This document shows positions 29,828 to 38,315 of a stretch of 64,000 bases of DNA, in pieces (the first letter of the stretch is position 1; the number at the start of each line of letters is the position of its first letter). The stretch comes from Arthrobacter sp. FW305-BF8. GTDB taxonomy: Bacteria > Actinomycetota > Actinomycetes > Actinomycetales > Micrococcaceae. A program made the translations under genes and the position numbers. The notes below the pieces were generated by a model. It was given only the letters and a program-made list of their open reading frames with translations. It had not been told where the DNA came from and did no database searches. The stretch covers positions 1-64,000 of the forward strand of contig NZ_CP084561.1 of the NCBI RefSeq assembly GCF_021789315.1. The letters run 5' to 3'.

Positions 29828-30573
29828 GGGCGGCCGCCATTGTTGGCGGGCAGGAGGCGGAAGATGATTTTGGTCCGTCCCATCGTGATGGTGGAGCCGT
29901 CGGTGAGTTCCATGCTGCCGGCCACTTTGTGTCCGTTGACATAGCTGCCGTTGGTGGAGCCCAGGTCGACGGCGGTGGTGGTGCCGCCGTGGGTCTGGAT
30001 TTCCAGGTGCCGGCGGGAGACTCCGGTGTCGTCCACCAGGATGTCAGCCTCTGATGAACGGCCCAGGACGACTGAGGGCGCATTGAGTGAATACCGCTGT
30101 CCGTCGATATCTAGGACAGGCTGGAGGCGGACTGGCTGGCGGCTTGGCGCTGCCGGCACGTTAGCCCGCGGAGCAGCCGGAGCTGCCGGCGCTGAACCGG
30201 AGGACTTCTCGGTTTTGGAGGTGATCTCGAAGTCGCCGGCCCGGTGGGATTCGTCCCGGCGGAAAGAAATTCGGACCGGTCCCTGGAGGATGTAGCCCTG
30301 GCTGCGGACATGGTTGATCACGACGTCGCAGAGTTCCTCGGCCAGCGGAGTTCCCCATTCCTGGGCGCGCTGAAAGTCCTCGTCACTCAGGAGCACGTCG
30401 AAGATGTTGGGCACCAGGGTGCGTCCGGCGGCGATGGTGATGGCCTTGTGGTCCACTTCGCGGCGGAGCCGGCTCGCGATTTCCACGGGCTCAACCTGGG
30501 CTTTGGAGCCGGTGGAGAAGACGCCGCGGACGGCCTTTTCAATGCCGCGTTCGACCTTGTCCAGCAAACCCAT
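29824..30573 (-). CDS. fhaA: FHA-domain protein FhaA
   Basis: FhaA links PknA/PknB to peptidoglycan synthesis, for example through MviN in mycobacteria. From ATG 30573 the product is 249 residues: an N-terminal DUF3662 domain beginning MGLLDKVERGIEKAVRGVF, an Ala/Pro linker (about 125-160), and an FHA domain with VVLGRSSEADILVDDTGVSR and DLGSTNGSYVNG. The frame extends to 30624, but AAGGAGAGG directly before 30573 fixes the start. It is the first gene of the seven-gene operon. Confidence 0.94.
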   Translation of the reverse strand: MGLLDKVERGIEKAVRGVFSTGSKAQVEPVEIASRLRREVDHKAITIAAGRTLVPNIFDVLLSDEDFQRAQEWGTPLAEELCDVVINHVRSQGYILQGPVRISFRRDESHRAGDFEITSKTEKSSGSAPAAPAAPRANVPAAPSRQPVRLQPVLDIDGQRYSLNAPSVVLGRSSEADILVDDTGVSRRHLEIQTHGGTTTAVDLGSTNGSYVNGHKVAGSMELTDGSTITMGRTKIIFRLLPANNGGRP

Positions 30574-30977
30574 GGTCCTCTCCTTTCCTTGCTGCTGAGG
30601 GACAGCACGTCCCGTGGAACTCATTCTGGCGATGCGGTCACAACGAAACTCATAACAAAACGCCTGCCCGCCGGAAGCGGGCCCTTATGTATCCGATACT
30701 ACTTGCCACGTCTGCGAAAGACCTTAATCCACAACGCGCCGGGAACCCGATTCGTTCACGTTTCCCCGGCGGGTGTGGGAGCGATCACAGGCCGGAACCC
30801 TGCCTCCGTGGTGGCATCGAGGGCCCTCGCCGCCGCGGCCCTGACGGGGAAAAACAGGCCGCAAGGCGGCTGTAATGCCCCGATTAGGAATTTGCGGGGA
30901 ATGTCCGTTATGCTTGATCTCGCTGCTTTCACGAGGTGCAAAACCGGATTCCGGTTGGCCGAAGTGAAAGAAGTTGC
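30574..30977. other. 404-bp gap between fhaA and tRNA-Leu
   Basis: This region must hold the promoter of the fhaA-pknB operon (minus strand) and that of tRNA-Leu (plus strand). A small hairpin (GCCCGC/GCGGGC, 30666-30682) is present. I can assign no confident -35/-10 pair and see no gene. Confidence 0.5.
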
Positions 30978-31060
30978 GCGCGAGTGGCGGAACGGCAGAC
31001 GCGCTGGCTTCAGGTGCCAGTGTCCGAAAGGGCGTGGGGGTTCAAATCCCCCCTCGCGCA
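30978..31060 (+). tRNA. tRNA-Leu (anticodon CAG)
   Basis: This 83-nt class II tRNA has acceptor GCGCGAG/CTCGCGC, an anticodon stem CTGGC/GCCAG around a loop presenting CAG, a long variable arm (GTGTCCGAAAGGGCGT) and T arm GGGGGTTCAAATCCCCC. CCA is not encoded. An IS481-family element begins six bases after its 3' end, and the last 12 bases of the gene are part of a 17-bp duplication at the far side of that element. Confidence 0.96.
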
Positions 31061-31065
31061 CGCAT
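31049..31065. repeat. Left copy of the 17-bp direct repeat at the IS
   Basis: CCCCCTCGCGCACGCAT overlaps the 3' end of tRNA-Leu and abuts the IS left end. An identical copy lies at 32412-32428. Confidence 0.9.
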
Positions 31066-31110
31066 TGTGGTGAGTCGGGACATCCTTCACGGATGAGTCG
31101 AGTCATCGGT

Positions 31111-31145
31111 AACACCCCGGTCTTAGGACCGGGGTGTTTTTCTTT
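31111..31145 (+). terminator. Terminator inside the IS left end
   Basis: A perfect 12-bp stem, AACACCCCGGTC (31111-31122) with GACCGGGGTGTT (31127-31138), has loop TTAG and runs into TTTTTCTTT. It stops plus-strand transcription coming from tRNA-Leu. The transposase stop codon (31123-31125, minus) lies in the loop. Confidence 0.88.
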
Positions 31146-32301
31146 GTCTGGATTGGTAATCCCGGTCGGGGTCGATGGTGAGTTCCCGGATGATCTCTCC
31201 GGTGGCGGTGGCGGTGTCGCTGATGATGACGTCGGTGTCGTGGATGAGCATCAGGATGTGTTTCCCGGCGTGGGCGCGGCCGATGCCGATGTGGTGCAGG
31301 CGTCCTGCGTGGCGGAGGGTTAGTTTCCCGAACCGGTCCACGCGGTCGATGCGCTGGCGCCAGTGGTCCCCTTGCCTCGCTCCTACGGGTTCTGCTTTGG
31401 GGGTGGCGGTGTAGGCGGTGGCCGGCGTGCGTCGGTCCAGGGCGCGGTGCGGGCGTTCATGGTTGTAGATGTGCCGGAATTTGCCGAGCTGTTCGTTGAG
31501 GTCCTCGAGGGTGTGGGCGCGCGGCTGTCCGTCAAGCCATTTCTTCAGCGTCTGGTGGAACCGTTCGATTTTGCCCTGGGTCTGCGGGTGGCTTGGGGAG
31601 CCGTTCTTCTGCGTGATGCCCAGCGTGTGGAGTTGGTGTTCAAAAGCGTTCCGGCCTCCTTTGCCGCCGGCGAGCCGGGTCGTGTAGACCATGCCGTTGT
31701 CTGTCAGGGTCGAGGCCGGAAGGCCGTATTCGGCGGCAGCTGTGAGGAACGTGGTCACCACGGCGATGACGGTGACGGGCCGGTAGGCGGTGCATGCGAG
31801 CAGGTAGCGGGAATGGTCATCGAGGAAGTTCAAGATCTCTGTGTCGGTCCCGTCGGCCAGGGGCCAGTGGGTGAAGTCGGACTGCCAGGTCTCGTTGGGC
31901 TGGTGCGCTTCGAAACGGTGCAGGGAGGTCCTCGGGCGTTTCTTTGGCTCGGGAGTGATCAGGTGGGCCGCGTGGAGGATCCGGCGGATCGTGGACGTTG
32001 AGGGCGCGGGGAGGTTTTCGCGTTCGAGGTGCCAGGCGATCGTGACTGGACCGGCGTCGAGTCCGGCTGTCTGCAGTTCCTGGCGCAGGGCCAGGATACG
32101 TGCTGTGACTACGTCGTCAGTGCGGCGGGGATTGCTGAGAGGCCGTTTTGATCGGGGTTCGACGGCCGCGATGCCTCCTGTTGCTTCACGCCGCAGGAGC
32201 TCGTGCACCCAGCGGCGGCTGACACCATATCGGCGGGCTGCGTCAGCGACGCTCAGCCCTTGGTTCCGGACGGCGAGGACGATGACTTTTTGCTTCGACA
32301 T
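31123..32301 (-). CDS. IS481-family DDE transposase
   Basis: This 392-residue transposase has an N-terminal helix-turn-helix (SVADAARRYGVSRRWVHELL, about 17-36) and an rve-type catalytic core. The acidic triad is Asp142 (WQSDFTHW), Asp201 (TLTDNGMVY) and Glu246 (GKIERFHQ). The C-terminal region is a Mu-type beta segment. The frame is intact, so the element may be active. The start ATG lies about 110 bases inside the right IS end. Confidence 0.94.
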   Translation of the reverse strand: MSKQKVIVLAVRNQGLSVADAARRYGVSRRWVHELLRREATGGIAAVEPRSKRPLSNPRRTDDVVTARILALRQELQTAGLDAGPVTIAWHLERENLPAPSTSTIRRILHAAHLITPEPKKRPRTSLHRFEAHQPNETWQSDFTHWPLADGTDTEILNFLDDHSRYLLACTAYRPVTVIAVVTTFLTAAAEYGLPASTLTDNGMVYTTRLAGGKGGRNAFEHQLHTLGITQKNGSPSHPQTQGKIERFHQTLKKWLDGQPRAHTLEDLNEQLGKFRHIYNHERPHRALDRRTPATAYTATPKAEPVGARQGDHWRQRIDRVDRFGKLTLRHAGRLHHIGIGRAHAGKHILMLIHDTDVIISDTATATGEIIRELTIDPDRDYQSRQRKTPRS

Positions 32302-32411
32302 GAATCATGCTCAGCCTGTACCGGGTATGAACTATGTCCCGACTCACCGGCGAAGCGTCAGCTGGGAACAATGTCCCGACTCATGTGAGAACTATGTCGT
32401 GAAACTACACA

Positions 32412-32428
32412 CCCCCTCGCGCACGCAT
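32412..32428. repeat. Right copy of the 17-bp direct repeat at the IS
   Basis: This copy is identical to 31049-31065. Only this piece of tRNA-Leu (its last 12 bases plus 5) is duplicated, so no second tRNA exists here. Confidence 0.9.
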
Positions 32429-32430
32429 CA

Positions 32431-32476
32431 GGACCCCGGGAAATCAATGATTTCCCGGGGTCCTTTCTTGTTTTCC
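32431..32476 (+). terminator. Original tRNA-Leu terminator, displaced by the IS
   Basis: A 15-bp perfect stem (GGACCCCGGGAAATC / GATTTCCCGGGGTCC) with a three-base loop is followed by TTTCTTGTTTT. It begins two bases after the right direct repeat. Removing the IS and one repeat would put it about eight bases behind the tRNA. Confidence 0.88.
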
Positions 32477-32500
32477 CGCCTGTGCGGGTCAGCAGGCCCC

Positions 32501-33295
32501 TTAGCCGGCCGCCAGCGCGGCGTTGACGAGCTTGGCGAGTTCCGGGGCAGCGCTTTCGGTCACGGCGCCGGCGGCTCCCGTTTTCACGACTGTGGCCGCC
32601 AATGTGCCTCTAACACCTGTAACCGTAAGGACGGCCTGCTTCCGGCCATTGGGGAGGGTCTGGGTTTGCAGTGCGCTTACGGACTTGTCCGCGTCCACCG
32701 GAACCTCGACCGGCTTCATCGCACTCGTGATTTTCTGCCCCTTCAGTTCGACCGTATAGGTTGAGCAGTCCCGGACTGCTGCATCGCTCTTGTCGAACTG
32801 GGTTGTCATGACGGTGGGATCCTTAACCGCGAAAACTGTCACGATCGTGGCAGTCTTGGCTTCCGCCGCCAGGCTTGCTCCCGCTGCGTAGGTGCTCCCT
32901 TCGGGAACCTGGGTGTTGTTGTCCGCCAGCACCCCGCACGCCTTGGGCGTGATGACGGCGTTCTTGAGCAGTTCCCGGGCGACGACAAGCCCCTGGTCCA
33001 GCTGGGCGGCGGGAACCACTGTCAGCGCCCGTCCCTGCGCGTCTTTCAGTCCTGTGACGATAGCCGCGAGGTCCTCGTTGGTGTAGGCCTTCGCCGCTGA
33101 CGTCGGTGCGGCGGACGCGGAGGAGGGTTCCGCCGTCGTACTTGCCTGCGGTGAAACGCTGGAGGGTGCGGCGTCAGTTGCTGCAGACGCGGAACTCGAG
33201 GGAGCTGCCGTGGTGGACGGCGCCGGCCCTCCGCATCCTGCGAGGAAGAGTGCCGCCGCGGCGGTGAGGGAGATTGGTGCGATGCTTCGGTGCAT
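32501..33295 (-). CDS. Putative lipoprotein with PknH-sensor-like extracellular domain
   Basis: I do not recognise a named family with certainty. From ATG 33295 the 264-residue protein has a lipoprotein signal with lipobox LFLAGC (Cys21). A Ser/Ala/Thr/Pro-rich linker (about 25-70) leads to a globular domain with two cysteines (in TPKACGVLADN and VRDCSTYTVEL). The domain resembles the extracellular PknH-type/DUF sensor domains of actinobacterial lipoproteins. The frame is open to 33469, but that part lacks a signal and was left out. It is a single gene oriented towards the IS. Confidence 0.7.
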   Translation of the reverse strand: MHRSIAPISLTAAAALFLAGCGGPAPSTTAAPSSSASAATDAAPSSVSPQASTTAEPSSASAAPTSAAKAYTNEDLAAIVTGLKDAQGRALTVVPAAQLDQGLVVARELLKNAVITPKACGVLADNNTQVPEGSTYAAGASLAAEAKTATIVTVFAVKDPTVMTTQFDKSDAAVRDCSTYTVELKGQKITSAMKPVEVPVDADKSVSALQTQTLPNGRKQAVLTVTGVRGTLAATVVKTGAAGAVTESAAPELAKLVNAALAAG

Positions 33296-33487
33296 GAGTG
33301 GATCCCCGTTCCCTGTGCCGGCTGTCCCGCGGGTTCTCGCGGGACTATCCCGGTAAGCGCACCAGCCGGGGCCGGAGCGCAGGGAGCAGCGTTCGGCTTT
33401 CGCCCGGCCGCGTGCGATTGCTCCGAGCGTACGACTCTTGTCCCTGCAATGCCAGAGCGCCGGCGGCACAACCGCTGCCCTCGCAGG

Positions 33488-33537
33488 AAAAACGCCCCGG
33501 GGCGGGTGCCGGAATTCCGATCACCCGCCCCGGGGCG
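33488..33537 (-). terminator. Terminator of the MFS gene
   Basis: On the minus strand CGCCCCGGGGCGGGTG (33537-33522) pairs over 16 bases with CACCCGCCCCGGGGCG (33508-33493) and is followed by TTTTTCC. It lies 30 bases after the MFS stop. Confidence 0.88.
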
Positions 33538-33566
33538 CTGAACACTGACTCGTAAAGAGAAGACTG

Positions 33567-34931
33567 CTACTTCGCCGCTGACGGCTCCAGCCGTGTTGCG
33601 CCGGGCGCCGATGCTTTCTCCGTTGCGTCGGAGGCCGGCTTCCGCTCCTTGAGGAAGTAGACCAGGATGGCGGCCACCGTCGATGCCGCCGCCAGGGCGA
33701 ACAGGCCGGGCACCACGCTTCCGGTCTGCTCCTTGATGATGCCGAATCCGAACGGTGCCACAAAACCGCCGAGGTTGCCCAGGGAGTTGATGATGGCGAT
33801 GGCGGGGGCGAGGACCAGGGGGTGCAGGGTCGACTGCGGGATGGTCCAGAACAGCGGTGATGCGCTCTTGAAGCCCAGGGCTGCGACGGCCAGGAACACC
33901 AGGGCAAGGACCGGGGAGGCGACGGCTGCTGCGAGGGTGCCGACGGCAGCCACGAGGAGCGCGGCGACCAGCAGCGGGCGCTTGGACTTCGCCTTGTCCT
34001 GCCACTTGGCTGCGAAGTACATGGCGAACACGGCGCATACCCAGGGGATGGAGGAGAGGAAGCCGACGCTCAGGTCTGTGGTGCCGGGGATCTGCTTGAC
34101 GATGGTCGGGAGCCAGAACGTGTTCGCGTAGATGGAAAGCTGCACGGAGAAGTAGATCCCGCACAGCAGGAGGATCTGCGGGTTAAGGAGCATCTTCCAG
34201 CGGTTGACCTTGCCGTCCTGCTTGCCGTTGGCCGTCGTGTGCTGGGCGTCCTCCTGGGCGATGGTTGCTGTCAGGGCCGACTTTTCGCCGGCAGTGAGCC
34301 ACTTGGCATCCTGGACCTTTGCATCCAGGAAGAAGAATACGGTGATGCCAACGACGACGGAGAGCACTCCTTCGAAGCCGAACAGCCACTGCCAGCCGCG
34401 CAGGCCCAGGACGTCGTGCAGGCTCAGGAGCAGGCCGGCGATGGGGCCCGACAGGGCGGCTGCCACCGAGGATCCGGCGATGAAGATGGCGGTCGCCTTG
34501 CCGCGCTGGCCGGCGGGGACCCAGCGGGCGAAGTAGAAGATGACGGCCGGGAAGAAGCCTGCTTCCGCGGCACCGAGCAGGAACCGCAGTACGTAGAACA
34601 TTGTCTCGTTCTGGACGAACGCCATCAGGAAGGACACGATGCCCCAGCTGACCATGATCCGGGTCAGCCAGACCTTGGCGCCGTACTTCTCCATCATGAC
34701 GTTGCTCGGGAGCTCGAAGATGGCGTAGGCGATGAAGAACAGCCCGGCGCCGAAGCCGTAGGCCGCGGCGCCGATGCCGACGTCAGCCTGCAGATGGTCC
34801 TGGGCGTAGCCGATGTTGGACCTGTTCAGCTGGTTGCATACGAGCATGACCAGCATGATGGGCAGCACGCGCCGGAAAAACTTCTTCATGGCCGAAGCCA
34901 GATCCGTGACAGCGGTGTCTACAGACTGCAT
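33567..34931 (-). CDS. MFS transporter, anion:cation symporter type
   Basis: This 454-residue protein has 12 membrane helices in the two-times-six layout of the major facilitator superfamily. The segments NQLNRSNIGYAQ, LRFLLGAAEAGFFPAVIFYFARWVP and the central cytoplasmic loop fit the ACS family, whose members carry galactonate, glucarate, tartrate or aromatic acids. With hexarate dehydratases nearby, a sugar-acid substrate is likely but unproven. A 28-bp motif at 35044-35071, upstream of its start, is shared with the promoter of the 2-hydroxyacid dehydrogenase at 36.4 kb. Confidence 0.87.
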   Translation of the reverse strand: MQSVDTAVTDLASAMKKFFRRVLPIMLVMLVCNQLNRSNIGYAQDHLQADVGIGAAAYGFGAGLFFIAYAIFELPSNVMMEKYGAKVWLTRIMVSWGIVSFLMAFVQNETMFYVLRFLLGAAEAGFFPAVIFYFARWVPAGQRGKATAIFIAGSSVAAALSGPIAGLLLSLHDVLGLRGWQWLFGFEGVLSVVVGITVFFFLDAKVQDAKWLTAGEKSALTATIAQEDAQHTTANGKQDGKVNRWKMLLNPQILLLCGIYFSVQLSIYANTFWLPTIVKQIPGTTDLSVGFLSSIPWVCAVFAMYFAAKWQDKAKSKRPLLVAALLVAAVGTLAAAVASPVLALVFLAVAALGFKSASPLFWTIPQSTLHPLVLAPAIAIINSLGNLGGFVAPFGFGIIKEQTGSVVPGLFALAAASTVAAILVYFLKERKPASDATEKASAPGATRLEPSAAK

Positions 34932-35043
34932 GTGGGGAATCCTCTTTGATAGAGCAGCAAGATCACGCTGTGGGGACTACGGGGCAGGCCGTTGTGGTCC
35001 TCGCCACAGCACCTATTAACTGTAAGCAGTAGGTTTCATGCCC

Positions 35044-35071
35044 GTCCAACACACATATTGCATGGCGCGAT
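35044..35071 (+). promoter_or_regulatory. Shared 28-bp motif upstream of the MFS gene
   Basis: This segment starts GTCCAACA and contains GCATGG and CGAT at fixed offsets. It agrees at 21 of 28 positions with 36461-36488. Both lie upstream of minus-strand genes of the same catabolic cluster, 113 and 31 bases before the start codons. It is a candidate operator; the regulator is unknown. Confidence 0.5.
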
Positions 35072-35093
35072 ACCCGCAGGGAACTACTATCCG

Positions 35094-35483
35094 CTAGCGC
35101 GGCCCGACGTCGGCCTTAACCGCCGTGACAGGGCAGCCGGCCTCGAGGATCACCCGCTGGGCCGTGCTGCCGAGGAAGAGCTTTCCCACCGGGGAGCGGC
35201 GGCGGACCCCTATCACAATCAGCTCGATGTCCTCCTCGTACGAGGCGTCGATCATCAGGTCCGCTGCATCCGAGCCCTCGTTGTGCCGGAGTGAGGCATC
35301 CACGCCGACGGCTGCCGCGGCCGCGATGGCGTCCCTGATGTCTGATTCCGATTCGGCGGAGGCTTCGCCGGGCTGGGGCCCCATGATCTGAAGTCGGGTC
35401 TTGCGCAATGCCGCCTCTCCGAGGGCGGCGCTGAGTGCCGCCCGGCGTTCCTGCGTGGCAACGTAGCCCACCGCGACGCTCAT
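35094..35483 (-). CDS. Universal stress protein (UspA family)
   Basis: This is a small 129-residue Usp-domain protein. The C-terminal nucleotide motif GVRRRSPVGKLFLGSTAQRV fits the G-2x-G-9x-G(S/T) ATP-binding pattern, so it is probably of the ATP-binding class. Its ATG overlaps the stop of the upstream dehydrogenase (ATGA), so both are co-translated. A Usp coupled to a catabolic dehydrogenase is uncommon, and its role here is unknown. Confidence 0.88.
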   Translation of the reverse strand: MSVAVGYVATQERRAALSAALGEAALRKTRLQIMGPQPGEASAESESDIRDAIAAAAAVGVDASLRHNEGSDAADLMIDASYEEDIELIVIGVRRRSPVGKLFLGSTAQRVILEAGCPVTAVKADVGPR

Positions 35484-36430
35484 GCCTGCACCGCCGTCAG
35501 CACAGAGCCAGTGGTCACATAGGAACGCAGGTTGGCGAGGGTGAGTTCGGCCATGTCGGCCCTGGTCTCGTGGGTGCCGCTTCCCAGGTGGGGCAGGAGG
35601 ACCACATTGTCGAGGCCGAGGAGGTCTTCCGGAACCTTCGGCTCCTCCACAAAAACGTCCAGTCCCGCACCGGCCAGGCGCCCGGCCAGAAGGGCAGCCA
35701 CGAGGGCTTCCTCGTCCACAACGGAGCCCCTGGCGATGTTGATCAGATACCCGTCCGGGCCCAGGGACGCAATGACGTCGGCATCAACCAGGCCAGCCGA
35801 GCCGGGACCGCCGGCGGCGGCGACGATCAGCACATCGCAGCCGGCCGCCAGCTCCACAGGGGAGGCGGCATACCGGTATGCGACGTCGGCCACCGGATTG
35901 CGGCTGTGGTAGCTGATGTCGCAGTCGAAGCCTTCAAGCCTGCGCGCAATGACCCGTCCGATCCGGCCGAGCCCGAGGATGCCGACCCTCCGGCCACTGG
36001 CCTTGGTGGCCAGCGGAAAATTGCCCTGGCTGAGCCAGGCACCGCGACGGACATAGCGGTCGGCGGCGCTGGTTTTGCGCAGCACGTCCAGGTAAAGGGC
36101 GACGGCGGTATCCGCCACACAGTCGTTGAGGACGTCGGGGGTGTTGCTGACGGTAATGCCGCGTTCGGCGGCCTGCGCAACGTCCGTGGTGTCATAGCCG
36201 ACGCCGAAATTGATGACGGCGCGCAGGTTGGGAAGCGCGCGCATCAGTTCGGTTCCGACGCCGAACTTTCCTGACGTCACGGCGATCTCGAAGGACGGGC
36301 CGTGCTCCTGCAGGAAGGCCTCCCGCTCCGGGCCGGCATCGGGAAGCCGGACGGCGCTGTAATCCTTCCGGATGGATTCTTGGACGGTTGGCATGAGGGG
36401 TCCGACCTGCAGGACGGCGATGTTCTTCAT
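35480..36430 (-). CDS. D-isomer-specific 2-hydroxyacid dehydrogenase (glyoxylate/hydroxypyruvate reductase-like)
   Basis: This enzyme probably reduces a 2-keto acid such as hydroxypyruvate or glyoxylate with NAD(P)H. The 316-residue protein has the Rossmann motif GLGRIG (153-158) and the catalytic triad Arg234 (NIARGS), Glu263 (VEEP) and His281 (LPHLGS). It is the first gene of a minus-strand pair with usp and diverges from the ABC-transporter operon. Its place among sugar-acid genes fits a role after hexarate cleavage. Confidence 0.9.
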   Translation of the reverse strand: MKNIAVLQVGPLMPTVQESIRKDYSAVRLPDAGPEREAFLQEHGPSFEIAVTSGKFGVGTELMRALPNLRAVINFGVGYDTTDVAQAAERGITVSNTPDVLNDCVADTAVALYLDVLRKTSAADRYVRRGAWLSQGNFPLATKASGRRVGILGLGRIGRVIARRLEGFDCDISYHSRNPVADVAYRYAASPVELAAGCDVLIVAAAGGPGSAGLVDADVIASLGPDGYLINIARGSVVDEEALVAALLAGRLAGAGLDVFVEEPKVPEDLLGLDNVVLLPHLGSGTHETRADMAELTLANLRSYVTTGSVLTAVQA

Positions 36431-36460
36431 AGCTGCACCCTAAGATTCCGATCTATACGG

Positions 36461-36488
36461 GTCCAACATGTAAATGGCATGGATCGAT
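36461..36488 (+). promoter_or_regulatory. Shared 28-bp motif in the dehydrogenase/ABC divergent promoter
   Basis: This is the second copy of the motif at 35044-35071 (21 of 28 identical, same orientation). It lies in the 297-bp gap between the divergent dehydrogenase gene and the ABC-transporter operon, so one regulator could control both. Confidence 0.5.
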
Positions 36489-36727
36489 GCCGTGAGTGTA
36501 TTGATTCACCGCCTACCGCGAAACCACGCGGATTTCGGGAGGACGTGGCGGCCGTCACACGCCTCCGGCCTAGCCCTGGCCCGCCTCCCTGCGCTGCCAA
36601 TGCCCCGCAATATCCTTGTGGACCCCCTGGACCTCAATTAGCTTGAGTCCAGCGCGGCCCAAGCACCTGATTCCGTTCCACTACGGGACCAGCCGCTGCC
36701 GCAATCACCCGATCCGGAGGAAAAACA

Positions 36728-38287
36728 ATGACGTCTTCTTCAAAGCTCCCCTTCCCCGCCGCCTTGCTGAAGTGGCCGGCCCTTGCCTCCGTCGCTGTGC
36801 TTGGCCTGAGCGGCTGTTCAGTTGCCAATTCCGACGCCGGAGCCTCCTCCTCGAACGCCGTGCGCGTGGTCCTGGGCCAGGAACCGCCCACCCTGGAAGC
36901 CTGCGAGTCGAACCTGACCTCCACCGGTGTGGTGGTTCGCTCGAACGTCACCGAGCCGCTGATCGAGCGGAACCCGCAGACCGGCGAACTCGAGCCGAAG
37001 CTCGCCACTGAGTGGAAGGCCACGGGCGACAAGGAATGGACGCTGAAGCTGCGTGAAGGAGTGAAGTTCCAGGACGGCACGCCGTTCAACGCCGAAGCAG
37101 CTGCCTTCACCATCAACAGGGCCGTCAACTCGAAGCTCGGCTGCAACGTGGAGGGCTACGTCTTCGGCGACGCGGACCTCAAAGTGAAGGCCGTGGATGC
37201 CACCACGCTGACCGTCACGACGCCCGAAGCCGATCCCATCCTGCCGCTGCGCCTGTCGTTCCTCGAGGTGGTGCCGACGTCCACGAGCACCACGGAGAAG
37301 GTGCGTGAGCCCATCGGCACGGGCCCCTACAAGATCGAGCAGTGGGATGCGGGCCAGAAAATCACGCTCTCCACCTGGGACGGCTACTGGGGGGACAAGC
37401 CCGCATACGCCAAGGCCGAGTACCAGTGGCGTTCCGAAAGCTCTGTGCGAGCCGCCATGATCACCAGCGGCGAGGCCGACGTCGCCATGGGTCTTAGCCC
37501 GGACGACAACATCGGTGACCTCGGCGTTGACTACCCGAACAACGAGACGGTTGCCCTGCGGCTGGACGCCAACGTGGCACCGCTCAATGACATCCGCGTC
37601 CGCCAGGCCATCAACTACGCCATCGACAAAGAGGGAATCGTCAATTCGCTCTACCAGGGCAAGCACAAGGTGGCCGCCCAGCTGGTTCCCCAGGGCATCG
37701 TGGGCCACAACGATGCGCTGAAGGGCTGGCCGTTCGACCTGGACAAGGCCAAGTCCCTCGTTGCCGAGGCCAAGGCCGCCGGCGTGGACACGTCCAAGCA
37801 GATCTCGCTGGTGGTCCGCAGCGCCCAGTTCCCGAAGATCACCGAACTGGGCCAGGTTTTGCAGGAACAGCTCAGCCAGGCCGGCCTCAACGTCAAGCTC
37901 AAGATGCTCGAGACAAGCCAGCACCTGACCTACCAGGTCCGCCCCTTCGCCAAGGATGACGGAGCAGTGGCGCTGATGACCCAGCACGGCAACCAGGCGG
38001 GCGACGCTGCCTTCACCGTGGACCAGTACATGCTGTCCACCGGAGCCCAGAGCTACTTCGGCACCCCCGAGTTTGACGCCATGATCAAGAAGGCCGATGC
38101 CGCGTCCGGCGACGAGCGGAAGAAGGACTTCGAGGAGGTCTTCGCCTACCAGAACGACAAGGTTGTGCAGTTCGCCCACATCTCGCACCAGACCGGCATC
38201 ATCGGCAAGGCCAAGTCCGTGAACTACACGCCCAACTCCTCCAGCGGCGATGAGCTGCGCGTCTCGGAAATGACCCCGGCAAGCTAG
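36728..38287 (+). CDS. ABC transporter solute-binding lipoprotein, family 5 (peptide/opine/nickel type)
   Basis: This protein captures the substrate outside the cell for the importer encoded next. The 519-residue protein is a lipoprotein (LGLSGCS, Cys30) of the DppA/OppA class. It shows the family features LIERNPQTGELEPKLATEW, LREGVKFQDGTPFNAEAAAFT, IGTGPYKIEQW and DIRVRQAINYAIDKEGIV (the second from about 115-133). The ribosome site GGAGG precedes the ATG. The substrate could be a peptide or, given the context, a sugar-acid derivative. Confidence 0.93.
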   Translation: MTSSSKLPFPAALLKWPALASVAVLGLSGCSVANSDAGASSSNAVRVVLGQEPPTLEACESNLTSTGVVVRSNVTEPLIERNPQTGELEPKLATEWKATGDKEWTLKLREGVKFQDGTPFNAEAAAFTINRAVNSKLGCNVEGYVFGDADLKVKAVDATTLTVTTPEADPILPLRLSFLEVVPTSTSTTEKVREPIGTGPYKIEQWDAGQKITLSTWDGYWGDKPAYAKAEYQWRSESSVRAAMITSGEADVAMGLSPDDNIGDLGVDYPNNETVALRLDANVAPLNDIRVRQAINYAIDKEGIVNSLYQGKHKVAAQLVPQGIVGHNDALKGWPFDLDKAKSLVAEAKAAGVDTSKQISLVVRSAQFPKITELGQVLQEQLSQAGLNVKLKMLETSQHLTYQVRPFAKDDGAVALMTQHGNQAGDAAFTVDQYMLSTGAQSYFGTPEFDAMIKKADAASGDERKKDFEEVFAYQNDKVVQFAHISHQTGIIGKAKSVNYTPNSSSGDELRVSEMTPAS

Positions 38288-38315
38288 CCCCGGTTTCCGG
38301 GAGAGAAGGACAGCC

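Larger units (their letters stand above)
31066..32411 (-). mobile_element. IS481-family insertion sequence, 1346 bp
   Basis: The ends are defined by the 17-bp direct repeats on both sides. The outermost 41 bases of the two ends, read inward, agree at about 28 positions. They begin TGTG in both cases and share GACAT, TTC and ATGAGTCG at the same offsets. Additional GAGTCGGGACAT copies lie near the right end (32334-32348 and the 32370s), probably transposase-binding sites. One transposase gene fills the element, transcribed towards the tRNA. The 17-bp duplication is long compared with the 4-15 bp I recall for this family. Confidence 0.85.

Noticed and set aside
33046..34164. A long minus-strand frame overlapping the MFS gene and the lipoprotein
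   Set aside because: It reads a Pro/Arg-rich shadow sequence across two well-supported genes and their terminator.
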